NCBI GenBank assembly: GCA_013397845.1
Contig: VZTG01007409.1
Location: forward strand, 1,836,485-1,900,484
Reading direction: 5' to 3'
Source: Melanocharis versteri
Taxonomy: Eukaryota; Chordata; Aves; Passeriformes; Melanocharitidae
DNA: 64,000 nucleotides
Positions 26,341-38,500 of this stretch are shown piece by piece. Every line of letters starts with the position of its first letter. Within the stretch, counting starts at the first letter, position 1. The notes under the pieces are model-generated. The model made no database searches. It was not told the origin of the DNA and saw only the letters and a program-made list of their open reading frames with translations. The position numbers were made by a program, and so were the translations under genes.

Positions 26341-26645
26341 TGGTTTTGTCTAGGATAGAGTTAATTTTCTTAGTTACTGATACAGTGCTGTGGTTTTGGA
26401 TGTAGTATGAGAATAATGTTGATAATACAATATTTTAGTTATTACTGAGCAGTGCTTACCCTAAGTTGAGGACTTTTCTGTTTCCAAGGCTCTGGTAGTG
26501 AGGAGTTCCACAGGGAGATGGGAAGGAGCACAGCCTGGACAGTTGACCAAACTGGCCAAAGGGATATTCCATGCTACAGGAAGTCATGCTCAGTGTATAA
26601 ACTGGGGAGAGCTGGTTATGAAATAGAAGAGAGAACACATTTCTA
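26341..26645 (+). mobile_element. ERV LTR fragment (U3 part), avian LTR family A
   Basis: The sequence follows the U3 region of the same avian LTR family. Landmarks are TAGGATAGAGTTAATTTTCT, TGAGAATAATGTTGATAATA, ACTGGCCAAAGGGATATTCC, then AGTCATGCTCAGTGTATAAA, whose TATAAA near 26,597-26,602 sits where the LTR promoter would be. The R/U5 part is missing to the right. The 66-codon minus frame over it is not a gene. Confidence 0.85.
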
Positions 26646-27360
26646 TAACTTTTCAAAATATATGTAAAAACTGTCTCATGGTATTGCCTGAAAATTCCTA
26701 TCTGGTTGATTAGCTATGACAAACTCCCCACTCAATAGCGTTCTCAACAATAGACCTAACTAATTTATGCTTAAAACACTTGAAAAGTAGTCCCATAAAA
26801 ATTCTTTCTTGCCAACTATGTTATTAAATAAGTTTTCAGACAGTTAGTTTTGTGTAGGAACTTATTTTTGGATCCTATTTGTAGTGCATTGTCACACTAG
26901 TATATCTAGCTTGCTCAGTCTAATGCTCGGCTGTCCTCCACTTAGTCTATGTAAGAATCATTCAAAAGTTTTCTAAAATGTACAGTCAAAAAGTTTAAAG
27001 CTTTTTCAACCTAACCCAACTACTCTGATTTTTGAAGTTAAACTTTGAATCTTAATTCCTTATGCAGACTGTTTAATAATTTACGGAAGAATTTCAAGTG
27101 ACTTCTCAAAGATTTTTTCTTTTGGAGAGAAAAGAAAGAAAGAAAGAGAAAGAGTGATCTTGTAAAGCATGGAATTAGGGATTAAGCCCCTTTTAATATT
27201 TTAATAACCTAACATAAAAAAATGCATGTTGCCCCATTATTCTGAAAGACAGATAATTAGAAATAATATTAAAAAGTGGTTTGAAATCATACAAATAAGT
27301 TTCCTCTAGATGCAAGAATTTCCTCCTTTCCTCCAGTCACTTAAACTGCTAATTATCTGG
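26646..27360. other. Unique AT-rich DNA with a short AAAG repeat
   Basis: A purine stretch with AAAG units lies near 27,128-27,155. Nothing else is recognised. Confidence 0.5.
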
Positions 27361-27421
27361 AAAAAAAAAAAAAAANNNNNNNNNNNNNNNNNNNNNNNNN
27401 NNNNNNNNNNNNNNNAAAAAA
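27361..27421. other. Assembly gap inside a poly(A) run
   Basis: Fifteen or more A precede 40 N at 27,376-27,415, and six A follow. The gap lies within a homopolymer and its real length is unknown. Confidence 0.97.
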
Positions 27422-27823
27422 AGTCTATGTAATCTTATCACCATTCAGTAAAGTTTTCACTGAGGGAAAGATAATGATATACACTACTGTGAGAAATTAT
27501 ATCTGATCCAATGAGCCTGAACTTCTATTGTATAGAAACCTAATTCAGCTGCACAATGTTATGCAGAAATAAGGGAATATGGAGGAAATCGGGTGTTTCA
27601 TCCCACAGAGCTTCTTCCACTAGGGGGAAATTAAAATGCTTTATTTAATAATGTACCACTACTTTCCCTGCTCTACTGTGGAATTCACAATGGACTTGAT
27701 CTTTAATGTCCAAATACTATCTCATGATGGTATCTTTGCTAAAGTTTTCACCCTTCAACAAATATTTTGCCTCATACTAGGCAATAGATAGTACACAGAA
27801 AATAGTCAATATTTATATAGTCA

Positions 27824-27824
<1 letters not shown>

Positions 27825-27872
<48 letters not shown>
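27825..27872. repeat. Compound microsatellite (TACA)n(TA)n
   Basis: Six TACA units pass directly into about 12 TA units. Some longer alleles may be collapsed in the assembly. Confidence 0.95.
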
Positions 27873-28342
27873 TATACATGGTCAGTATTGTGGAACTTCA
27901 ATGACACTATATCAAGCAGTAGCACCAAATACTTTTTCTTATCTAACCTCCTCCATGGTCATGATCCTTTTAAATATAAACATATTTTTTAAGAAAGTAT
28001 TAAATTATTAAAAACTTAACTTGTGACATAAATCACTTTAAGTAGTTTAGGTTATGCACTGTATAGCCAGTTCTACACATTCATTTGTGCGAAAGTAAGT
28101 AAGAAAGTTTTATTTCTCAGATTTATAGCTATTTAGAGTATTTGTGAACATTGTAGAGTTCTGTTTCTTTAACTTTTTAGGTTTTTTTCTAAAAGGAGAT
28201 ACTAGCTCTACATGCCAGACTATCTTTGTAGACAGAGAGGAAACATTATTACCTCGTTTCTCACTTACATTTTTTTTTGTCCTGCTTTGGCGACTTTTAA
28301 AAGGTGGGTCTAGTAAGTACGCTTGTAAAATACTCTGTCTTC
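27873..28342. other. Unique AT-rich DNA
   Basis: No recognised feature. The start of a 117-codon plus frame (28,144-28,497) lies here, but it runs on antisense through the LTR fragment that follows, so it is not a gene. Confidence 0.5.
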
Positions 28343-28652
28343 CCCCTTCAGCCCTTTCTTTCTTCTTCCCCTCAGATTTTGTTGCCCATCATGACACCAT
28401 ACAGTCTGGGATATCTCTTTGGTCAGTTTGGGTCAGCTGTCCCAGATGTCCTCTTCCAGCTTCTTGTGGTCCTCCAGCCTCCCCACTGGTGGGGTGAGGT
28501 GAGGAGCAGGGAAGGCCTTGACTCTGTGTAAGCACTGCTCAGCAAACCTGAAAATATCTGTTTTCAACACTGTTTCCAGCACAAACTCAAAGCACAGCAC
28601 CACAAAAGCTGCTATGAAAATGTTTAACTCTGTGGCAGCCAACACTGGTACA
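28343..28652 (-). mobile_element. ERV LTR fragment (U3 part), avian LTR family A
   Basis: Read on the plus strand it is the reverse complement of the family A U3: CCCTTTCTTTCTTCTTCCCC, GGGATATCTCTTTGGTCAGT, CTGGTGGGGTGAGGTGAGGA, then GGCCTTGACTCTGTGTAAGC and ACTGCTCAGCA, ending near CCAACACTGGTACA, where the LTR edge would fall. The promoter TATA position is degraded. The R/U5 part is missing to the left. Frames on both strands across this stretch are shadows of the repeat. Confidence 0.85.
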
Positions 28653-28960
28653 ATCTTCGCCCGTTATTCCATATTGATTTTTTCATGCTCAGGTCCCATG
28701 CTATCATCTAATACATCCCCATTAGGCACCACCCCCTTCTTGTCCTTTGGTATATTTACAGAGATGTAATTCCTTTAGTCTGCCAACCGGCACTACAAAA
28801 TACCCTGGGCATTCACTCAGCCCGTGCCTCTGGACTCCATCGGTTATGGTGGTCACTCAGGACAGAAGAGGTGGTGTACTCCGTGGAGTTACTGGGCTCC
28901 AAAACCAGCTCAGCTCAGGCCACCACCGCGCTTACATTGCCTGTCTATGTACTAGGATAA
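28653..28960 (-). mobile_element. Probable ERV interior adjoining the LTR fragment
   Basis: The sequence next to the LTR edge continues with GC-richer blocks (TCATGCTCAGGTCCCATGCT, then GTGGTGTACTCCGTGGAGTT). I associate these, from memory and with limited certainty, with the 3' interior of the same avian ERV group. If so, the LTR to its left is a 3' LTR read on the minus strand. I see no intact retroviral gene. The two short plus frames here are not convincing. Confidence 0.45.
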
Positions 28961-31900
28961 GAAAAAATTGCACTCACAATTTACTTCCTTTAAATCTTTC
29001 TTGAACTAAAAGGAACACAGACTCTATGCTGTTTTTCCTAGGATTGCTTCTATCGGACAGCTACTTGTCTACAGATAGGTCCTCAAACCTGTGCATTGAA
29101 TGGTATAAATTGTTTGTCTAATTTTCTCATTATATTCTTTTAAACTCTGTGAAACTCTTTGTCCTCTTCTATGTCTTTTTATTTCCTTCCATACTCTAAG
29201 TTCAACAAATTTTTTAAACTGCAGGTGTTTATGTTTTGCAGTTTTCAAAAAAGTATTTTCTTGTTCTGTATTTAATGACTTTAGGAAAGCAAAGTAATGT
29301 GTTTCTTCACAAAAATGTATGTTACAAGGAAATATTGCCAAGTTTTAAAAGCAGTTATATTCATATAGCTCCTAGAAAAAACAACCTATTTAAGAAAAGG
29401 GTAATCATCCAAAGACATTAAAAAAATTCTTGACCATAGTCAGGAATAAATAATTTAGATTTTTTTATTCCTAAAACATATAGATTGTAGGTAGTTACAA
29501 GTATCCACTCATGGGCACTAGAAACAGAAAGACATCTAGAATTTAATCAAGCTTCCTGACTTTTGAGAAACACTTTAATCCTTTTTTTCTTTCTGTGTAA
29601 TCAGAGTTCATATTCAAAATTAAATTCATTATACTCTTTCATTGTTAATCTGGGCAGCAGTATTTAATTCCTAATATTCATTAATTCTTCAATCAATATG
29701 TGTTATTCACACAGACATTTCATTATGGGATATCTGATAGCTTGGACGTTGTTCGTGCCTGTGTGTCTGTGAGTACGTGCCAGTGTGTATAAAGTGCACA
29801 TATTGGGATTATGTAACATAAAAATAACAATGGGAGTAATTTTTTAAAATATCAGCCAGAAGGTCAAGCTTCAGAAATAATTTCCAGAGGAGATTAAAGT
29901 ATAGTAGGCTTTGACTACCTCTGGGGAACACTAAAACCTTCCTGCTTTGAAGAAGTTGTTTCACTCTAATCAGAGTGACAGTCACAGCCTACAGACTACT
30001 GATTTCCCCTGAATGTTCAAAACTGCAGATCAATCCATTTACAGGCTTTAAAAAAAAAAAAAAAAAAAAAGACAAAAACCAAACCGACAGCATGATCATG
30101 ACTGAAGCACATGCATATTTTCTGAAAACAGAGTACATCCTTGAAAATCCACTAAGGACCTGCAAATCACCAGTATTTATTACATAGGAGGAGCAAGTAT
30201 TGAGTAGTAGAAAGAGCAAAATAAATAAAACCAAGGAGATAGCCTTGCCTTTGGAGCTGGATTACTCATGTATAAATTAAGCACATACATAAATGAGAGT
30301 TTTCAGGTCTAGGGCCCTAGGCTACTATTTGTGATGTCTGATTTGCAAGAAAATTATTTTCTTCATTGTGCCAATTACTTTTTGCTCAACTAACAATAGC
30401 TTCCAAATAGATCATTAGCCAAATAGCAATTACCTTGGGCAAAGAACACCTCTTAAGAATGCCCAAATTATTTGGCTCATGAAAGCAGTGCTACTTGTGA
30501 AATTCAATTGCAGCTAAAAAAAAGAGTTTTAAAAAGAGGTTTACAGTTTTAAATAATTTCAAATGCAATTTTTTTTCAAGAGTAGTATTTAGTTCCAGGC
30601 ATGTTAAAATTTCAGTATTAGCAAAATGAGATTTACATTAGGACTGAATCATTTGTTTTGGAAAAATCTGCTATCATGTGAATGAAGTGTACGAGCTGCT
30701 GGCTACCTGCAGTTTTGTTTTAATAAGGCCATTAATTACAAAACAAGGCAAGAGCTAAAAATTCGTAATCTTCAACTAAAAAAGGAAGAATCAATCGAAC
30801 TGCCGACTATACTCCTGCCATATTCATCTAAATTTATGAATGTTTTAACATTCAAATTTGGGCATTTTTTTACATACAAAAATACTAAAAGTCCAAATAA
30901 CAACAAATTCTACTAAAGAATGAGTAGCAAAATTTAAAGTGTAAGCTTATAAATTAATGTATAACTTGAAGAGGAATAGAAATTTTTCTGTAATCTTTAT
31001 TAAGACCAGGGCAAATTCTTTGTGCGTTAAAACTACAGATACTTTTCTGCTGAATACAGTGAAGATTAAAATTAAACTGAACTTTTCATAAACAAAGTCA
31101 GGAGTAAAATTTGACATCACTGTTGTTCCTTTATTCGATTATGCAAGCATACCAAAGAATGTGAATTTGTTTTAAGGAGCCACTGTCAGCAGACCTTCCA
31201 AACCACTGGCCTTAGGGCCCATAGGAGCAATGAAAAAGCAATTCCCTTAGATCTAGGAAAACAGATGCTCAACAAGCTCAAAAACTGGTCATCTGTTAAT
31301 TCAAAATTAAGAGGAAAAGTCACACTCTAACCTGTACCTTAGTCACTTGGGCTCTTTGGGAGAAACTCTAGAAAATAAACTCCTAAACTTCATTTTTCCT
31401 AGGCTATTCTGGATGCCAGGAATACGTTCCTTCTAAAATTATTATCAGCCGATCTCTCTGAGTAGTTCCTGACCCTTCTGCCCTGGCAGATTATCGGATA
31501 AGATTATGAAGTGGCACCCTCAAGCAGGGGGAAAAAGAATATTCATTCTCCTGAGGATTTGTCTGCCTGCAGCACTTAAAGCACAAGGCAGTAACAGAAG
31601 CCTCTGCCCACCTCATCCCTTCAGGGCTGTGGAGGGAGTGCTTGTCTCACAGAGAGGGAAGGAAGGAGGTTGTGAAACACGGGAAGAGAGACTTCACTAT
31701 CTGACCGTCGTACCTTGAGACTCAGATCTCATTTATTCATATCCGAGGGAAATGGAACTTAGGACTTACTGTAATGATACTTTGAATACATTTCTTCAAC
31801 ACTGTGCAATTATCACACATAATATTTAAAATTTGAGTAGAATCTGGGTCAAAAAATGGCGTCAGAATAGGGTTTCTTGTTTCTTTTCTTTTGCTGTTCT

Positions 31901-34845
31901 GTTGATTTCTGGAAGGTCAAACATTCAAACTTGTTGATTAAAATACCAGTCAATGTTTTATTTTATGTCTTATCTTGCTTTTATTAGTTCACACAAAGGA
32001 AAACAGCTCATCCTTGCTTCTGGTTATTCTGATGGTTCTGATGTCAGCAGACCTTTGCAAAAAAAGAAAAAAATCTTTACTTTTTTTTTTATCTTGGACA
32101 AACAAATAACCAAAAAGTTGAATCAAAATACAGACGTGTTCTAAAGTGGTTTTTATTTTGAGCAGTTACATTTGGCAAGTTGCAACTGACTGAAAACATG
32201 TCATGACTGTAAATATACTTAATCACTATTGTATGACAGATTTGTTAAAGAAAGTCTAGAATTATAATTTTCAAATGAACACTTTTTGTCCCTACAGATC
32301 TTTCTTTAAGAACTGCAACTAACAGAATATTTTGGCATAAAGCTTATGATATTCTTAATAAGGTAATTGAAATTTTAGTGGGGTGAATAGATTAATGGCG
32401 TGAACTCTCTTACCAGTAGTAAAATTTGGACAGCAAAATTTAGATATTGTACTGCAAATATATCCTTGTGCTCAGTTTAATTCAATTCAGGAAGTATGGA
32501 ACTAATGGGGAACATCACTACTGAATTAACCTCTCTTTTCATTTAAAAAATTGGCTATATATGAATAACCACCTTTTAAGCAGTGTTGTTTGATTCTTCT
32601 TCAGCGCTCTTCATAAGTGCTTTTCACTACTGTCTACCTATTATACCAGAATTAACATATGGCGCACACACAAAAAAAAATATAATCAATAAGACACACA
32701 GTTACATTCCCTTTGTTTAATTTTCTTTGGTGTAATCAGTTGAAATTAAGTATCAAAAGAGTGCAGCAAGCTTTGCGCCTAGTAAAGAAATCATATGAGA
32801 AAAAAAATGTGGAGACAAAAATTCTAAATTGATATTTTGAAAAAAATAACGCTTGTTACATTGAAGATCTGTCTGCTGACACACTTTATTATTATTTTGA
32901 ACAGTATCATAGTGCAGTATTTTCATTTAAAATGGTGTTCTGGACAACATTGAGTTTTTTGAACTTGTTTGAGAATTATTGTCAGAAATCTTTATGACCC
33001 CAGCTGCACTAACCATCTGCCAATATTATGATCAGTGATAGCCTGCTGCAGCACAAGCATGGGAATTCCATACTGCTTGCAGAAAACCAGCAAGAGTGCC
33101 ATGTTATCTACAGCAAATGACTGGTGGCACCCTGCCTAGGGGTGGTAGGTCTTGTGTTCTGCTGAGATTGAACAATCAATTATTTCTTCCTGTTTCCCCT
33201 TCCACCCATCATGGTTTTTTATCTTATCTGTCTTTACCTGATCCTTTAAAATATATTCTACATATTTTCACACTTTTTTTTAAATCCTGTGCTTCAGGTG
33301 GTAGATCATAAAGTTCTAAACCTTCCTTTTTGGTCCATGCAAGTCTGATGGAGCGCTATTCTCGTGCTGTCTTATGTTTTCTGAAACCCTTTCTGACAAA
33401 TTCACCTCAGAATAAGTAGGAGGAAAGGATTTGAAGCACAATTCTAAGGGCACAAATGGTATAGTAAGATTTTGTTTCTGCTTGGTGCCATAAAAATAAT
33501 TTGGGGAGTTTCCTCATATTCTGAAGACTGTTACCTCTCTCATAAAAAGGTAAATGTCTGCCACAAACTAGCTCATGCTGTGGGCCCAGATCCATCTATA
33601 GTGCCTGCCTGTATTATCTGCCTGGATCCTTCTGGCCTGGTCGTTTGCTTTGTCTGACTCCTCTCCCTGAATCACAAATTTATAAAGCTGTCTTTAGGTT
33701 TGTCTCATTGCATAAAGCTCCTGGTTTGGGCCGTCATCTGACCACTTGTTATGTGCCTGGAGTTTGTCAGGACAGATATGTGGGACTACATACTGGTAGA
33801 GACTCAGTTTCTGGAGCACCGGTGAAGAACAAGCGTGGCACTCTTGCAGCGTGGCACTCCTGGCTGCAGGAAGCTTCCTTGACTGCATTGTTTCTTCTTA
33901 GCTACATTTTTGGTAGCAATTGATCAGTAAATATCCAACCTGCTGAAAAACTACAACCTAGAATGGAAACGGGGCAGTAACTTCATGCTATAAGGAAGAT
34001 GATAAGGTGAGAAAAGATACTTGGCAGGCAGGCAATCAGTGTCAAACTTGGCGTATGAATGTGATTAGATTCAGGAACCTAACGGGCAAGTCTATTCAAC
34101 TCTGTATGTCTGGGTCTGGTACACAGGCACAAAGTATACTTAATAGACCAACGTGTAGGTCTTTTGCCAAAAAAACCTTCTGACTGCCTTATCTCTTGAA
34201 CAGCTATATAATATGACCTATTTGTGCTGTATTTGCCACTTGAGACCATGATAACCTAAAAAGATAAAAATCTATAAAGGCTGAGCAGAGGGACCTTATG
34301 GTTGTGAGAAGCAAATAGCTTACTTACCATGCTAGGTGCCATCTTAACACAGCTATTTATTTCCTGAATATTTTTCAGATGTTTTTGTAGCCAATTTCTA
34401 TCTCTTGAAAAAATATTTTGATTCCCAGCTGTTTGGGTTGCTGTAGATAAGAAATACATGCTGAAATATGTCTGCAGGATTCTAACACAAGTGCTCATTC
34501 AATATGTGTCAACAAGCAAAACTTTCAGAGCAGTAATTAATTCAGTCAATACAACTATTTCTGGCTTTTAAATCCACATTTGCGATTCACTTACGTTTCT
34601 AAGGAGATTGGACATTAATTAACAATTGTTAGACTATGTCCCTCAGACTGGTAAATTCTGCATAATCTGAAGTGTTTACTACATATAAACACAGGTTGTG
34701 TGTCAACTGACAATTGTAAGAATTTAATAGCCAGTAGCAAAGTAGTATGAAGAGTATGTTGAAATTAGAAATTGTAAGAAGAAACATTCTATAACAAAAA
34801 TACCACTTCATGTGGATTACACTGTACCTTTTCTTCTGGTTTCAG
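28961..34845. other. Unique DNA, no gene recognised
   Basis: The stretch includes a run of 20 A at about 30,052-30,070. GC-richer patches without known homology lie near 31,510-31,720 and 33,540-33,900. A TAATTA-rich patch lies around 30,370-30,740. Frames of 60-92 codons overlap on both strands and match nothing I know. Confidence 0.5.
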
Positions 34846-34996
34846 GATTTATTTGCTGCTTAAAAATCTAGGTAAGAATTATAGGATGCACAGCTATCTT
34901 GCTTTCAGAAGAAGCATGAGAAGAAAATACAAAAATTAGCAGTCATGGAGTTGAGACCTTGATGACTGCATAATAAAGACACCCTTCTCCCTGCAC
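34846..34996 (+). other. Candidate transcript 3' end or retrocopy tail upstream of poly(A)
   Basis: A good acceptor (CCTTTTCTTCTGGTTTCAG) ends at 34,845. AATAAA occurs at 34,971-34,976, and a long poly(A) starts at 34,997, 20 bases after the hexamer, the normal hexamer-to-cleavage distance. Two readings fit: a real terminal exon followed by genomic A, or the tail of a retrocopied transcript. A strong donor GTAAGAAT at 34,872 could also define a 26-base microexon. I recognise no coding content and saw no target-site duplication by eye. Confidence 0.25.
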
Positions 34997-35007
34997 AAAA
35001 AAAAAAN

Positions 35008-35058
<51 letters not shown>
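34997..35058 (+). repeat. Poly(A) tract, 62 bases with one N
   Basis: A run of A of 62 positions is interrupted only by an N at 35,007. It is the longest homopolymer in the window. Its length in the assembly is unlikely to be exact. Confidence 0.97.
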
Positions 35059-35061
<3 letters not shown>

Positions 35062-35507
35062 GTAGATAGTCACATCATTTCACAAGCTCTGTTGGTATTT
35101 ATACTGGTTTATCTACATTAGAAATTATTTACAAAAAGAGGAGATACTGAAATATATCTAAATGTACCTTAAATATATTTGTAATGTTTGTAAAGTTTGT
35201 GCTTCCTTTGTTAGTTTAATGAGCACACTATAGTCTTTATTGGTTTTTTTGGTTTTTTTTGTTTTTTTTTAAAAGGAACCAAGTAATTTATATCTAACAA
35301 AATAAATAATACAGAAATTAAATTGTTCATTTAATTTGCTATGAAGTTATCAAATCCATTAGCAATTTAGATAATTGTGTATATTGCTTGGGCAAGGCTA
35401 GCAATACTAAGACAAATAACTTATAATATGCCAAAATAATGTGCCAGGAATTTGTTTTGAACATTGTAAACTTTTACAAGCTATCTTCAGGATATCAAGG
35501 CATGAAG
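35059..35507. other. Unique AT-rich DNA
   Basis: Nothing recognised apart from short T runs near 35,246-35,271. Confidence 0.5.
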
Positions 35508-35574
35508 TTTTTCTTTCTTTCTTTCTTTCTTTCTTTCTTTCCTTCTTTCTTTCTTTCTTTCTTTCTTTTCTTCC
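35508..35574. repeat. Microsatellite (TTTC)n
   Basis: About 15 TTTC units with a single CCTTC interruption near the middle. Short frames on both strands across it are translations of the repeat. Confidence 0.96.
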
Positions 35575-38500
35575 TAGAAGCTTTGACTATGAGGCAAAAA
35601 GAGAAAATTGCATAATGAATAGATATATTCAGACTACTGGGAGGCAAATCATCTGTTATGTTCAATAAGATATGCTTCATACTAATATATTGGATTACAT
35701 AGACTTTTGTCTAAAAATATGTTTGAATTCTTACTACTTTTCAAAATAAATTTTCAGTTTCAACTATATATTCCTAATGCCATATTAGAAATAATTATTT
35801 TTATTGTGACACTGCCTTCATTATTTTATTCTCCCCCATTCTTTTTATTGGTGTCTGAAATCAGAGCTGTTAATTAGAATTTGGTAAGAACAAAAAGTAA
35901 TTTTTAAAGACAATTCACTAAGGAATAAAACTAAGTTCTGAAAGAGAGATACACAAATATGCTATAGCTTAAGGTTTGTTTAGATTTCAACCAACCCCAG
36001 TGTACCTCACTAAGAAGATGTGTGCCTACTTTTTCTGCTCTGACATTGTATATTAAGAAACAATAATTTCATAAAAAAAAGTCTTAAAGTGCATGATAAG
36101 CATATATGTTGACATCATTAGTAAAAGGGATTAAAAAAGTAAAAAAAAAAAGGTAACAGTTATAAATATATTTAAATAAGCAATCAAGTATATGTGACAA
36201 CCATTCTAAAATGTAAATGGTCTAAGCAGAAGCACCTGCTTATTTTTCAGTGAGGAAATTATAGCTGTGAAAAAAAAGCAAAGCACAGCATTAATTTTCA
36301 AGCTCATCTTTTTAATTAAACAAAATTAACATAGGAGTCTTGCACATAATGACTATGAACTGAGGCAAGACTAAATTCCTTAAATTCCTTGAAAGATTCT
36401 CACAAGTATTGGTTAAATTCTGAGACTTTTTTGGGGAGTTTTTTGTTTGTTTGCTTTCTTGTTGTTGAGTCTCACGCTGATTTCTGACAAAATTTAAATC
36501 CTTGTTCAGTGCTAGCATTTTTTTCCAGTAGCATTTTTTTTCCTAGGGAGAAATTTCCTTGTTCTTTCTTTAATGAACCTAACTTAATCTAAGCATTCAT
36601 ACAGGAAACAAAGTCAATATCATACAGTACAATATGGATAAATGGCTAGCAAAAGCTGAAGACAAGAGAAGTTTTATTAGTATGTTAGATATTTTCTTTA
36701 AAAAATACTTGAACACAAAATAATGTTGTAAAATAATTATCTTTAGAATTTAAAATTTAAAATTAATCTTGGAATTAAAATAAAATATTCCCAAAACTGA
36801 ATACTTAATAGACATAGCATAAGAGTTTATATGTAATTTTCTGTTTCTTAAACGAAAGAGAATTTCCCTCTGATATTTTTGTGCAATGGTTTTCATGTTA
36901 AATAAACTGAAAAACATCTCAAACGGCCAAAATTACTATCTTTTTGTTGTTAATACTGAAGAAAATAAGTTGCCATAGATTGGAGTTTTATATTCCTGAA
37001 CAGTTTTGAAAGAACTCTGCCAGGTATTGGAATATTGTCTAGTAAAGAATGACACAGTAAAGAAGTCCCCTTCAACTTCTATAGTTTTTGATTAACAATC
37101 ATGAGTTTTTTCTGACTACTAAAATTGCAGGAAATTTGCTAAAGTAGATCTGTTAAAAACTGTTAACACAGCATAAACACTTATTAGTATTAGCATCAGG
37201 AAATGCTATGTTTAGTATGAATACAAAGGTTGTATTTTACAGCTCCTATGAGAAAACATACTTGTGATTGCTCATATCAAAAATGGGTGTGGAACATTAC
37301 AGAACTACTATAACTTTTTATTCTACTCAGCCTAATGGAAATATCTGTAGATCAGGAAACTTGATTCATGGCAAAAATGTTCAAATCAGTGTGCACTTTA
37401 TTCTAAGATGTGATATATTACATAAAGAGTAATATGACAACTGTCCTTGGAAATTTGGACATAATGACTTCAGCTCTGTGGAACAAATGCAAGCAAATCC
37501 AAATCCAAAGATTTGTGAGGCTCTAAAGATTAATTTTTGGGGGCATTTTGAAATATTTTATGTTCTTTTTAATAACATTAACAAATTAACAAGAGGAAAT
37601 TATTTGAATTCTTTCCATTCACTGCTGATGCAAGTATAAAACACCAATAAAACAGAAAGCAAACAGTAGTTTCAAGTAATCTCAGGGCTTTATTTTGTGC
37701 ACAGAGATATAGGCATAAAATACAAAAAAAAATACAAATTAATAAATAATTTCATAGGAACTTGTGAAAGTTTTGTGTTCAAATATTTGTCTCAACAATT
37801 TTAGTAGTTATATTCTAATACCATGACCAAGTCAATGGGGTATAGAAAACTGTCCATCTTAACAGCCATTTGTCCTTTATTGTCTCTAAAGGGAATTTCA
37901 ATCTGTAATACACTGTAATACACTGGCATAGAGAGTCCTGAATCTGCTTGTTTTAGTCTGTATCTCCAGATGAAGCCAAAACCACTGCTGGCGTGTCTTT
38001 CAGGACAGGCTCTAGACAGATATATACAAAATGCCCCAGCTTTGTACTTCACTTCCAACAACTGATAAAAAAACATTAAAAAGTGTCTGTCCCATTTTTA
38101 CTAAAAAATCAGTGCAGCCACAGGAAGAAATTCAACCATGAATGTAACAACAGTTTACGTACTTGGACCAAAAAATCACATCTATCATTATTTTTATGAC
38201 CTTCTTCCCCAAATATAGAAATTATGTTACTATCTGAGGATGATACATTTTATGGAAATATCAAGATTTCCAGTTTTTTTTTTTTCCCTTCAGAGCTTTC
38301 GGGCTATTGTTACCCTTAGTTTTACGTGCGTAAAAACAGTGTAATAACTTTTGCACTATATTACTGTTATTTTTCTTTCATAGTTCTGGTTTGATTGCTG
38401 TCTTAGGGCATTGGTCGATCAAGGATTCTGTGCTACATTTCTGAGGATTTTTTTTTTTTCTGCTTCTGAGACATTTAACGAGGTTTTCTTAGCCTTTCAG

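Noticed and set aside
15690..26645. The idea that the plus-strand LTR pieces at 16.0 and 26.3 kb are the two LTRs of one provirus
   Set aside because: No primer-binding site follows 16,036, no retroviral genes lie between, and CR1 copies and unique sequence fill the interval.
28144..28497. 117-codon plus-strand frame, the longest in the window
   Set aside because: Its right half runs antisense through the U3 part of an LTR fragment, so it is not a conserved host gene.
11566..28652. The idea that the minus-strand R/U5 piece at 11.6 kb and U3 piece at 28.4 kb are one LTR split by an insertion
   Set aside because: The order would fit, but the 16.6 kb between them is mostly unique DNA with other old repeats, so independent fragments are simpler.
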